Of a stretch of 64,000 nucleotides of DNA, positions 11,801 to 21,458 are shown piece by piece (position 1 is the first letter of the stretch; every line of letters starts with the position of its first letter). The notes beneath the pieces are model-generated. The model was given only the letters and a program-made list of their open reading frames with translations, was not told the DNA's origin and searched no databases. The DNA lies in NCBI GenBank assembly GCA_006176705.1, contig QRFJ01000381.1:1527748-1591747 (forward strand), read 5' to 3'. Source of the stretch: Cocos nucifera (Eukaryota; Streptophyta; Magnoliopsida; Arecales; Arecaceae). A program made the translations under genes and the position numbers.

Positions 11801-14800
11801 CAGGACGCCAGGAACCAACCTTAAGGTAGAGCATTTGGCCTAGCACACCCGTTGTCCTTAGGAAAGAGCAAAAATTCTCCCCTTAGGAGGTTTCACAGGA
11901 GGGCGGAATGAAGTTCGGCCGTGCTCACGGACTCCCCATGAGCGGAGCGAGGTCGAGCTCCCCCTCGAGCTCGTCATCAAAGAAGCTCCGACAAAAGGGC
12001 ATGAAGTTCTCCCCCAGAAGGTTTCACAGGAGGGCCGAATGAAGCTCGACCACGCTCACGGACCCTCCTCCGAGCGCAAACGAGCCCGAACTTCTTCTCG
12101 AGCTCGTCATCAAAGAAGCTCCGACAGAAGGGCGCGAAGAAGTCCTCCTCTCAAAAGGTTTTACAACTACGCCCCCCTCAATGCTCCACGGACGTCGGCC
12201 TGAAGCAAGCCAATGGCGATACCGCGGCCAGAACCCCCAATGAGGAACAACAAGAAGGTCGGCCGCCTTTCGGCATCATCAACGCCATCTCTGGTGGGAT
12301 TTAGTACTTCGAGTTACCATCTCTCAGCCTCAGAATCAGAAAAAGCTTGTCCTGAATTCGGAAGGCCCATATGAAGCAAAGAAGGTTGTCCGGTCCGGAA
12401 CTTATCGCTAGAAGGAGCTCGGAGGAACAACACTCCCACGACCATGAGACTCAGAGAGTCTGAGAATGTATTATCGGAAAGAAGCCATCAATAGTGGCCA
12501 TGTTAGGAACAGGAGGAGAATCTCGTCCTAACATGAGCAGATCGAAGTCCTTCAACCTCGGCTGTCGGAGATAAAATCTCCTCCGAGCGACTGAGTCAAC
12601 CTCGGCTAGAGATAAGATCTCTCTTGAGCGATCGAGTCAACCTCAGCTGCTGGAAATAAGATCTCTCTCGAGCTTCTACAGGAGATAAGATCTCCTTCAA
12701 CATCGGCTGTCAGAGGTAAAATCTCTTCCGAGCGTCCGAGTCAACCTCGGCTAGAGATAAGATCTCTTCCGAACGATCGGATCAATATCGACTAGAGATA
12801 AGATCTCTTTCGAGCTTTAAAGTCTTCGCCAACAGGAGATAAGATCTCCTTCAACCTTGGCTATCGGAGATAAGATCTCTCCTGAGCGTCCGAGTCAACC
12901 TCGGCTAGAGATAAGATCTCTTCCGAGAGATCGAGTCAACCTCGGTTAGAGATAAGATCTCTCCCGAGCAATCGAGTCAACCTCGGAGGAGATAAGATCT
13001 CTCCCGAGCTTCTACAGGAGATAAGATCTTCTTCAACCTCGGCTATTGGAGATAAGATCTTCCTCGAGCTTCTACAGGAGATAAGATCTTCTTCAACTTC
13101 GACTGCTAGAGATAAGATCTCCTCCAAGCCCAATCTTCAATCTCGGCTGCTGGAGATAAGATCTCCCCGAGCTCATCCTTCAATCCTGGCTGCTGGAGAT
13201 AAGATCTCCCCCGAGCCCAACCTTCAACCCCGGCTGCTGGAGATAAGATCTTTTCCGAGCTTTACCTTCAACCTCGGCTGCTGAAGATAAGATCTCCTTC
13301 GAGCGTCCAAGTCAACCTTGGCTAGAAATAAGATCTCTTCCGAGCGACCGAGTCAATCTTGGCTGCTGGAGATAAGATCTTCCCTGAGCTTCTACAGGAG
13401 ATAAGATCTTCTTCAACCTCGGCTGCTAGAGATAAGATCTCCTCCGAGCCCAACCTTCAACCTCGGCTGCTGGAGATAAGATTTTCCCCGAGCTTTACCT
13501 TCAACCTTGGCTGCTGGAGATAAGATTTTCTCCGAGCTTTACCTTCAACCTCGGCTGTCGGAGATAAGATCTCCTCCGAGCGTCCAAGTCAACCTCGGTT
13601 AGAGATAAGATCTCTCCCAAGCGACCAAGTCAACCTCGGCTGCTGGAGATAAGATCTCCTCCGAGCTTCTACAGGAGATAAGATCTCCTTCAATCTCGGC
13701 TGCTGGAGATAAGATCATCCGTGAGCCCAACCTTCAACCTCGGGATCTCCCCCGAGTTCAACCTTCAATCTCAATTGCTGGAGATAAGATCTTCCCCGAG
13801 CTTCTACAGGAGATAAGATCTCCTTCAATCTCGGCTACTGAAGATAAAATCTCCTCCGAGCTTTACCTTCAATCTCGACTGCCGAAGATAAGATCTTCTC
13901 CGAGCGTCCAAGTCAACCTCGGCTAGAGATAAGATCTCTCCCGAGTGACCGAGTCAACCTCGGCTGCTGGAGATAAGATCTCCCCCGAACTTCTATAGGA
14001 GATAAGATCTCCTTCAACCTCGGCTGCTAGAGATAAGATCTCCTCCGAGTCCAACCTTCGACCTCGGCTGCTGCAGATAAGATCTCCTCCGAGCTCAACC
14101 TTTAACCTCGGCTAGAGATAAGATCTCTCCGGAGCTTCAAAGTCTTCACCAACAGGAGATAAGATCTCCTTCAACCTCGGCTGTCGGAGATAAGATCTCC
14201 TCCGAGCGTCCGAGTCAACTTCGGCTAAAGATAAGATCTCTCCCAAGCGACCAAGTCAACCTCGACTAGAGATAAGATCTCTTCCGAGCTTCAAAGCCTT
14301 CGCCAACAGGAGATAAGATCTCCTTCAACCTCGGCTGCCAGAGATAAGATCTCCTCCGAGTGTCCGAGTCAACTTCGGCTAGAGATAAGATCTCTTCCGA
14401 GTGATTGAGTCAACCTCGGCTAGAGATAAGATATCTTCTGAGCGACCGAGTCAACTTCGGGCTGTTGGAGATAAGATCTCTCCCGAGCTTCTACAGGAGA
14501 TAAGATCTCCTTCAACCTCGACTTCTGGAGATAAGATCTTCCCTGAGCCCAACCTTCAACCTCAGCTGCTGGAGATAAGATTTTCCCCGAGCTTTACCTT
14601 CAACCTCGACTGCCGGAGATAAGATCTCCCCCAAGCATCCAAGTCAACCTCGATCGGAGATAAGATCTCCCCCGAGCGTCCGAGTCAACCTCGGCTAGAG
14701 ATAAGATCTCTCCCGAGCGACCGAGTCAACCTCGGCTGCTGGAGATAAGATCTCCTCTAAGCTTTACCTTCAACCGTGGCTGCCAAAGATAAGATCTCCC

Positions 14801-17800
14801 CCAAGTGTCCAAGTCAACCTTGGCTAGAGATAAAATCTCTCCCGAGCGATCGAGTCAACCTCGGCTACTGGAGATAAGATCTCCTTCGAGCTTCTACAAA
14901 AGATAAAATCTCCTTCAACCTCGGCTGCTGGAGATAAGATCTCCCTCAAGCTTTACCTTCAACCTCGACTGCTACCGGAGATAAGATCTCCCTCGAGCGT
15001 CCAACGTCAACCTCGGCTAGAGATAAGATCTCTCCCGAGCGACCGAGTCAACCTTGGCTGCTGGAGATAAGATCTCCCTCGAGCTTCTATAGGAGATAAG
15101 ATCTTCTTCAACCTCGACTGCTGGAGATAAGATCTCCTCTCGAGCTCAACCTTCAACCTCGGCTGCTGGAGATAAGATCTCCTCCGAGTCTAACCTTCAA
15201 CCTCGGCTGCTGGAGATAAGATCTCCCTCGAGCTCAACCTTCAACCTCGGCTGTTGGAGATAAGATCTCCTCGAGTCCAACCTTCAATCTCGGCTGCTGG
15301 AGATAAGATCTCCTCGAGCTTTACCTTCAACCTCGGCTGTCGGAGATAAGATCTCCTTCGAGTGTCCAAGTTAACCTCGGCTAGAGATAAGATCTCTCTC
15401 CGAGCGACCGAGTCAACCTCGGCTGCTAGAAATAAGATCTTCTCCGAGCTTCTATAGGAGATAAGATCTCCTTCAACCTCGGCTGCTGGAGATAAAATCT
15501 CCCTCGAGCTCAACCTTCAACCTCGCTGCTGGAGATATGATCTCCCCCGAGCCCAACCTTCAATCTCGGCTGTTGGGATAAGATCTCCCCCGAGCTTTAC
15601 CTTCAACCTTAGCTGCCGGAGATAAGATCTCCCTCGAGCGTCCAAGTCAACCTCGGCTAGAGATAAGATCTCTTCCGAGCGATCGAGTCAACCTCGGCTG
15701 TTGGAGATAAGATCTCCTCCGAGCTTCTACAGGAGATAAGATCTCCTTCAACCTCGGTTGCTGGAGATAAGATCTCCCCTGAGCCCAACCTTCGATCTCG
15801 GCTGCTGGAGATAAGATCTCCTCCGAGCTTTACCTTCAACTTCGGCTGCCGAAGATAAGATCTCCCCCGAGCGTCCAAGTCGACCTCGGCTAGAGATAAG
15901 ATCTCTTCCGAGCGATCGAGTCAATCTCGGCTGCTGGAGATAAGATCTCCGTCGAGCTTCTACAGGAGATAAGATCTCCTTCAACCTCGGCTGCTGGAGA
16001 TTAGATCTTCCCCGAGCTTCTATAGGAGATAAAATCTCCTTCAATCTCGGCTGCTGGAGATAAGATCTTCCCCAAGCTTAACCTTCAACCTCGGCTGCTG
16101 GAGGAGATAAGATCTTCTCTGAGCTTCTACAGGAGATAAGATCTCCCTTCAACCTCGGCTATTGGAGATAAGATCTCCTTCGAGCTCAACCTTCAACCTT
16201 GGCTGCTGGAGATAAGATTCTCCTCTGAGCCTCTACAGGAGATAAGATCTCCATCAACCTCGGCTGCTGGAGATAAGATCTCTTCCGAGCCCAAACTTCG
16301 ACCTCGATTGCTGAAGATAAGATCTTTCCCAAGCTTTACCTTCAACCTCGACTGTTGGAGATAAGATCTTTCCCGAGCGTCCAAGTCAACCTCGGCTAGA
16401 AATAAGATCTCTCCCAAGCGACCGAGTTAACCTCGGCTGTTGGAGATAAGATCTTCCCCGAACTTCTACAGAAGATAAGATCTCCTTCAACCTCGGCTGC
16501 TGAAGATAAGATCTCCCCCGAGCCCAACCTTCAACCTCGGCTGCCGGAGATAAGATCTTCCCTGAGCTTTCTACAGGAGATAAAATCTCCTTCAACCTTA
16601 GCTGCTGGAGATAAGATCTCTCCCGAGTCCAACCTTCAACATCGACTGCTGAAAATAAGATCTCCTCCGAGCTCAACCTTCAATCTCGACTGCTGGAGAT
16701 AAGATCTCCTCCGAGCTTCTACAAAAGATAAGATCTCATTCAACCTCGGTTGCTGGAGATAAGATCTCCCCCGAGCCCAACCTTCGACCTCGACTGCTGG
16801 AGATAAGATCTCCCCCGAGCTCAACCTTCAACCTCAGCTAGAAATAAGATCTCTCCGAATTTCAAAGTCTTCGCCAACGGGAGATAAGATCTCTTTCAAC
16901 CTCGACTGCTGGAGATAAGATTTTTCTCGAGCTCAACCTTCGACCTCGGCTGTTGGAGAAAAAATCTTCTCCGAGCGTCTACAAAAGACAAGATCTTCCT
17001 GGATCTCGGTTGGAGACGGGATCCCCCCGAGCCTCAACTTCAACTTCAATCTCGGCTGGAGATTAGATCTCTTTCGAGCCTCAATTTCAACCTCGGCTGG
17101 AGATAAGATCTCCTCCGAGCTTCAACCGCAACGTCAACAAAAGATAAGATCTCCCTGGACCTCAGCTGGAGGCGGGATTTCCTCGAGCCTCAACTTCAAC
17201 GTCAATCTTGGTTGGAGATAAAATTTCCTCCGAGCTTCAACTTGAACTGGCGCAGAGCCCTGAAGAGGACTTCGGTAGTCGCCTTTTCTGTACTCTCTTC
17301 CTTCGAGTTTCGAACTCGAAAGTGGGGGGACTATTGTTGGGGATAAATCCTGCTCCTTCTGAAGTCCAGCCTGATGCTTAACCCAACGCAACCGGTGATC
17401 ACGGAAGAGCTTCAACGGCCAAACCTTAGCCGAATTCCTTCAGTCGGCCGAACTCCCCAGCGGTCAAGTCTTAGCTGAATCCCTTCAGTCGGCCAAATTT
17501 CTCAGTGGCCGAGCTCCAGTCAGGCTCCTATGGGAGTCGAACTCCCTCCGCACTCCTTCAGTCGGACGCCTACGGGAGTCGAACTCCTTCCGAGCTTCTC
17601 CTCCAGTCGGACGCCTATGAGAGCCGAACTCCTTCCGAACTTTTCCTACGAGAGCCGAACTCCGTTAGGAGCCAAACTTCTTCCAGACTTCTCCCTCAGT
17701 CGGATTCCTCCAGCGGATTACTCCCAGATAATCCCCTTCAGACATATTTCTTTCAGGAGTCCGAACTCCTCTGGAATTGATATGTGCCGAAGTCCACCAA

Positions 17801-19408
17801 CCAATACCTGCTTTCTCAGAGCTACGGCTATTAAATCTCGACGAACGGTCGCTATCATTCTGCCACAGGCGACGCTACCGGATGGTATGGCTGTCACCAT
17901 CAGCTTGACGACACCTTCCCCTTCGTACCGAACTCCACCAGACCTCGAGCGGTCCATTGCCAGACAGCTGCAGCTGTCACCATCAATCAAGCTCCATTTA
18001 TAAAAAAGGATCCTTCAGATACGTTTTCTCTAAGCTCTAAGCTTTCTTCTCCTTTCTGAAATTCTGCCGAGCTTCCGCATGAGCACTCCATTTATGTTAG
18101 CCAGAAGAGCTGACTTGATCGTCGGACAGTCCCGTCGGAGCCACCATCACCGACTCCGGATGGGATTTTATTTTGCAAGTCTCTGGCGGCGACCTCGTCC
18201 TCCTCCACTCCAGCTCATCCCGGCGTCGACCAGATTCTGCACCAACAGGACTTAATCCGATATGACACCTTAAGAATTGCACTTTCTGCCTTCTGTATTA
18301 TGTTTGATCCAACATTATGCAGGCAACCTATATGGTGATTTACTGAGGAGCACCAATTTGGATGTTCACTTTCAGGACTCAGGAGTCCCTAATCTGAGTT
18401 CTGCTACATTAATTAAAGGAAAAAAAGACAAAACTGAACTATGTTAGAGTATGGTCGGTCATATGCCCTGACATTGTAGTTCAGTGCATTTGTGTCCCTT
18501 GCGTTTACAATTTATAGGATGATACCTACGTATTTATTCCTTCGCTTTTATCCCCAAAGTTTTTCCTTAAGTTCCTTTTTTTCTTTTTTATTCAGGCAGG
18601 GGTGGAGTTATTATGATATGATTAGGCCTGTGACTTTGTTCTTAGTGAGGTTGAAATATCTCCTAACTCAAGCAAGTGGAGTAGCATAATTCCTCAAGGC
18701 CCCATCTTCCATTCTTCACTATTTGGGCTAACCAATGCGATGCAATATTACTCCTTGCCATTGGTCGAGTTTGAAAATGGTTATGTTTGACTAGTTAAAA
18801 TATAGAATCTTGACTTCTAGCCTTGAACCATATATCTGAATGCTGGTGCTCCACAATTTACCTTGTCCCACACCTACACCTATATATCTAGAGGGTTAAG
18901 AGATGCATATCACCTAAATATGACATGACCTCAAAACTGTTGGATATGATTATCAGTGCAAGTTTGTTACAATATTTTCTAATATTAATGAAAAAGTCTA
19001 AAGTTGCCATATGATAAAGTTTTGTATGATTACAGGTGGCATGTGTTTTGATGTTCCATCTCCAACAAGATGATTTCCCAGTGGACACTCATGTGAGCAG
19101 ATTCCGACTGATTTTTTTACACCCCATTTTCCTCACCCAAGCATCAACCAACATTGCTTGTGTTGTAGGTATATCGGATTACAAAGGCCATTGGTTGGGT
19201 CCCAGAGAAAGCAGACAGGGAAAAGGCATATCTTCATCTGAATAAGAAGATCCCTAATGAGTTGAAGTTTGACCTGAATTGTCTTCTTGTAACTCATGGT
19301 AAGCTCTGTCAAAGATGTAACAAGAAGGGAGTTGACCGGCCAACCGGTGGTTCTCATGCTTTTTGCCCTCTCACAAATTACCATTGTAGTGCTAGCCTGA
19401 AACACTAG
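5808..19408 (+). CDS. HhH-GPD DNA glycosylase (endonuclease III superfamily, At3g47830 type)
   Basis: Four exons splice in frame: 5808-6179, 6283-6483, 19036-19092 and 19169-19408, giving 289 aa; all junctions are GT/AG and phase 0. The family excises damaged or modified bases in nuclear DNA (base excision repair); the substrate of this plant branch is not evident from sequence. Residues 90-110 carry the LSQNTT signature. A helix-hairpin-helix follows (FKGIGPKTV, 184-192) with the catalytic lysine at 190, and the catalytic aspartate is at 208 in PVDTH. The C-terminal cysteines (248, 257, 260, 276, 283) may hold an iron-sulfur cluster but do not follow the usual C-x6-C-x2-C-x5-C spacing. Intron 2 is 12.55 kb because a 7.7-kb LTR retrotransposon lies in it, yet the reading frame is intact. 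The start is the first ATG after the GC-rich leader and gives the expected family length. Confidence 0.9.
7290..7575. repeat. GGTAC-rich dispersed repeat, copy 1
   Basis: The sequence is rich in GTACC, GGTAC and CTGTAC words, ending near CCGGTACAGTACC. Similar composition is found at 42490-42775, 61545-61770 and 63310-63645. No coding capacity. The family identity is not recognised; this copy is the most diverged of the four. Confidence 0.45.
8698..8826. repeat. polypurine tract
   Basis: About 128 bases consist almost only of A and G on the plus strand, with GGAAAG, GAAAGAGAGG and AAAGGAAAAA words. It lies within intron 2 of the glycosylase gene. Confidence 0.75.
10522..10526. repeat. target-site duplication GGACT, left copy (element 1)
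   Basis: GGACT directly precedes the TGTTGGG end of the left LTR and is repeated exactly at 18248-18252 after the CCAACA end of the right LTR. Confidence 0.93.
10527..11451 (+). repeat. 5' LTR of element 1
   Basis: The 925-bp LTR carries short internal repeats around the words GCCGAACT and CAGTCGGA in its first 400 bases. A TATA-like CCTATAAAAAGG is at about 11200-11211 and probably marks the promoter. It ends with CACCAACA, and the downstream sequence (from 11456, TGGCGCTAGAGGAAGGG) lies where a tRNA primer-binding site is expected; it resembles the TGGCGCC type but is diverged. Confidence 0.9.
11200..11211 (+). promoter_or_regulatory. LTR TATA box
   Basis: CCTATAAAAAGG lies in the 3' half of the left LTR. 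The same region of the right LTR reads CATTTATAAAAAAGG (near 17994-18008), and the related element 2 has CTATATAAGAGACCC at the equivalent place, so the site is conserved across three LTRs. Confidence 0.65.
11572..11829 (+). pseudogene. remnant gag N-terminus of element 1
   Basis: An 85-residue frame starts at MPSKKAATRRS and is rich in proline, serine and alanine, then has a short segment predicted to be helical (LLMQRIQDFIGMVQAMRQ). This position, just after the LTR, is where the Gag start is expected in Tat-like gypsy elements. The frame stops before any capsid or zinc-knuckle motif, and 600 further bases show no continuing frame. It is probably a truncated gag; no enzymatic domain follows. 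Confidence 0.5.
12480..17260 (+). repeat. internal minisatellite of element 1 (GGAGATAAGATCTCC array)
   Basis: Almost 4.8 kb is made of variable units of roughly 30-60 bases. Each contains the core GGAGATAAGATCTCC, followed by spacer types such as TCCGAGCTTCTACA, CGAGCCCAACCTTCAACC or GAGCGTCCAAGTCAACC and then CTCGGCTGCT. The core is an inverted repeat (GGAGAT, AAG loop, ATCTCC), so each unit could fold as a small hairpin. It also contains GATAAG, the plant I-box/GATA-factor word, and an AGATCT site. The copy number is of the order of one hundred, not counted exactly. Spacer types recur in a higher-order arrangement. Confidence 0.93.
17315..17334 (+). other. polypurine tract of element 1
   Basis: CGAAAGTGGGGGGACTAT directly precedes the TGTTGGG start of the right LTR, the place of the plus-strand priming site. 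The same tract, in reverse complement, lies at 52939-52960 next to an LTR of element 2. Confidence 0.8.
17335..18247 (+). repeat. 3' LTR of element 1
   Basis: The 913-bp direct copy of 10527-11451 has many single-base differences and small indels, so the insertion is not recent. It ends CCAACA and is followed by the duplicated target GGACT. Confidence 0.9.
18253..19035 (+). other. intron 2 of the glycosylase gene, right part
   Basis: This is ordinary AT-rich intron sequence between the LTR element and exon 3, ending in the acceptor TTACAG at 19030-19035. Nothing else was recognised. Confidence 0.7.
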
Positions 19409-20600
19409 TTGCTTCCAGTATGTTACTTCTGGAAATTGAAGCACCTGATATTTTTCCTTTCAGAAAACATCTAGAATATTTTTCAGACTGCAAGTGAAAT
19501 ATAATGACCATCACCCATTCTCTGTAGTGGAATTTAGAGTGGTTGCATGACTCATGGTTTATGTTCATCAATCTCATCTAAAGTCATTTACATAAAAATT
19601 CTAGCCAACCACCAAGTGCCCACCACGATGCCTCTTGCTTTAGATGGCCTCATCTAATTTGCATGTTGCAATATTGGTAGACCTCTTTAAGAGGATGGTT
19701 GGGTGGGAGTCATGCAAGATAGCAGAATACATTAAAGTAGGAAAAAATATTTGAGTGGGAGTTGATGGCGCCAAGTTCGATGGTGGATGGTGCACGCATC
19801 GCACGCAAGGTCAATATTTTAGGAGAGACGGCGAGAGGCAGTGGGATAAGAACATCTGTAAAATTCTTCAAAATTCCTTCCTAAAGATAAAAGAGGGGTC
19901 CAATAAAACAACCATCCATCAAGCATTTCTTTTCTCGTTTATGGATAATGATAGAGCTTTTGGTAATAAAGAAGATATGCTCTGGTGTGAGGATTATTAT
20001 ATGCTTCTTTGCATCATCACTCGGTTCTATTATGCTCTTGTTTGCTTAATTAGGGTGTGTTCCTCTAGGAGTTAATTTATGTTTTTCACAGTTTCTGTTT
20101 GTCTCATGAAATATTGCGACTATGTTTGGACTAAATTGCATGTATCAGGGACGATGGCTGCTTTAATATTTATATCTTGTTTCACTATAAAAAGGTGATG
20201 ACACTGACATCCCAGCTTTCCATCTGCACCAATCCTATAAGATACTGGTGCTGGATAGCTTAATTAACTTTCCCACCTGTAATTATATATGCAATCGGAA
20301 GAATGAACAGATACATTGCTCTTTCTGACCAATTTAAGATTGCTGCAATCTTCTATCATGCTAACCTTTAGTCACAGAAAATTAATTTCAATGTCAAGTT
20401 GGAGCGATTGCATTTTAGTCGTCGATTATCTCAAGTGTTTGGTGTCTACTTTTCCCGCTAAAAGATTCAGCACATATTATATTATAATATGTAAAGCCTT
20501 TTCCTTTATGAAAATAATCTGTAAAGCTACTAGCTGCAGAATGGACCATCAACTCGGCCGATGCCATTTGGATCCGACTTTTCGATTCGTATCTTCCTAT
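19409..20600. other. intergenic between glycosylase and zinc-finger genes
   Basis: This region should hold the 3' UTR of the glycosylase gene and the promoter of the zinc-finger gene. No further gene or transposon was recognised. AT-rich words near 20470-20495 (ATATTATATTATAATATG) could serve as core promoter of the downstream gene, but this cannot be decided from sequence. Confidence 0.45.
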
Positions 20601-20606
20601 TAATTT

Positions 20607-20720
20607 GCTCCCCAGTTCTTCAAAGACCTCCCGTTTCCCTTATCAAGGAGAATGGAGAAGGATGCTCCCCAGTTCTTCAAAGACCTCCCGTTTCCCTTAT
20701 CAAGGAGAATGGAGAAGGAT
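20607..20720 (+). repeat. 57-bp exact tandem duplication across the start of the zinc-finger gene
   Basis: Two head-to-tail copies (20607-20663 and 20664-20720) both run from GCTCCCCAGTTC to GAGAAGGAT. The period is 57, a multiple of three, and each copy contains ATGGAGAAGGAT, so two in-frame start codons exist (20652 and 20709). Confidence 0.95.
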
Positions 20721-21458
20721 GCAGCAGAACCGGGTATAGATCCTAAAGATGCCCCTCTCATCTCCAACAACGGGGAAGAGAAGCAGCTCCGGTTGTTTGG
20801 CTTCGTGCTCGATCCCTGCAGACGAGGGAACGTCGAGGCTAACCGAACGCATATGGGAAGTTTTGAAGGGTCGAAGGAAGCTGGTGGGGAGAAATCCTTT
20901 ATGCCTGTCCTGCGCCGGGGGGAGAAACCAGACAGGGAGAGAAGTTCGGGTGGTGGTCTGGAGGAGAGGAGGTATGGGTGCCAGTTCTGTTTCAAGGAGT
21001 TCGCCAACTCTCAGGCCCTGGGGGGCCACCAAAACGCCCACAAAAGGGAGAGGATGATGAGAAGGAGATTGGAGCTTCAGGCCAGAAAGACTCGCATCAA
21101 TTGCTACCTTCAACCCCTGATCAAGAGCCACGGCTCTGAGTACAATTATTCAATCCCATGGATCTGTGACGCATCTAACCGCATGCCTGAGTTTATGCTC
21201 TTTGAAGAATCCCATGGGAGTTTCAAGCCTCTTGATCCGAGCGTGTCCTCTGGTGGACTGTTTGCTGCCAAACCACCTTCTCTAACGACGCAGTTGCCCG
21301 TCCAGCAGAGTATGTGCACGTTCGGCGGCATGATGCAGCCAAGCAATTCCAAGGAGTATCGACCTGCCATCGTCAAAACTTTACCCTCATCGATTCCCAA
21401 GCAAAACTGCAAGCTTTTGGATCTAAAGTTAGGGCTGGATGTGCAGTCCGATGTCTAG
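20652..21458 (+). CDS. C2H2 zinc-finger transcription factor with EAR motif (GIS/ZFP5/ZFP6/ZFP8-like)
   Basis: This intronless gene encodes 268 aa from the upstream ATG, or 249 aa from the ATG at 20709. Residues 108-132 form one plant-type C2H2 finger (C110, C113, H126, H130) with the QALGGH signature that contacts DNA. The LxLxL-type EAR motif LDLKLGL lies at 256-262, at the very C-terminus; EAR motifs recruit TOPLESS-type corepressors. An RLFGF motif at 47-51 is typical of the GIS/ZFP5/6/8 branch, which controls trichome and root-hair development through gibberellin and cytokinin signals in Arabidopsis. The nuclear repressor role is inferred from these motifs. The true start is uncertain because a 57-bp duplication repeats the ATG; homologous position and lack of novelty favour 20709 as the ancestral start. 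Confidence 0.9.
   Translation: MEKDAPQFFKDLPFPLSRRMEKDAAEPGIDPKDAPLISNNGEEKQLRLFGFVLDPCRRGNVEANRTHMGSFEGSKEAGGEKSFMPVLRRGEKPDRERSSGGGLEERRYGCQFCFKEFANSQALGGHQNAHKRERMMRRRLELQARKTRINCYLQPLIKSHGSEYNYSIPWICDASNRMPEFMLFEESHGSFKPLDPSVSSGGLFAAKPPSLTTQLPVQQSMCTFGGMMQPSNSKEYRPAIVKTLPSSIPKQNCKLLDLKLGLDVQSDV

Larger units (their letters stand above)
10527..18247 (+). mobile_element. non-autonomous gypsy-like LTR retrotransposon (element 1) in glycosylase intron 2
   Basis: Two direct LTRs (10527-11451 and 17335-18247) both begin TGTTGGG and end CCAACA, and the whole is bounded by a perfect 5-bp duplication GGACT. Inside are a short gag-like frame (11572-11829), a degenerate region, a tandem array of about 4.7 kb (12480-17260), and a purine-rich priming tract directly before the right LTR. 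No reverse transcriptase, integrase or protease was found, so the element must have moved with enzymes supplied in trans. It shares its LTR ends and priming tract with element 2 at 52083-56811. It lies in the same orientation as the host gene. The short N-terminal gag frame and overall plan suggest a relative of the Tat group of Ty3/gypsy elements, which is inference. Confidence 0.92.

Noticed and set aside
12936..16824. Many open frames of 60-100 residues on the minus strand with repeated words such as RSYLQQPRLK and GDLISS
   Set aside because: They are translations of the minisatellite in element 1. Their periodic openness comes from the repeat unit, and none continues beyond irregular unit changes.
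20600..21131. Two minus-strand frames opposite the zinc-finger gene
   Set aside because: The plus-strand frame encodes a clear C2H2 finger and EAR motif; the opposite frames have no recognised features.
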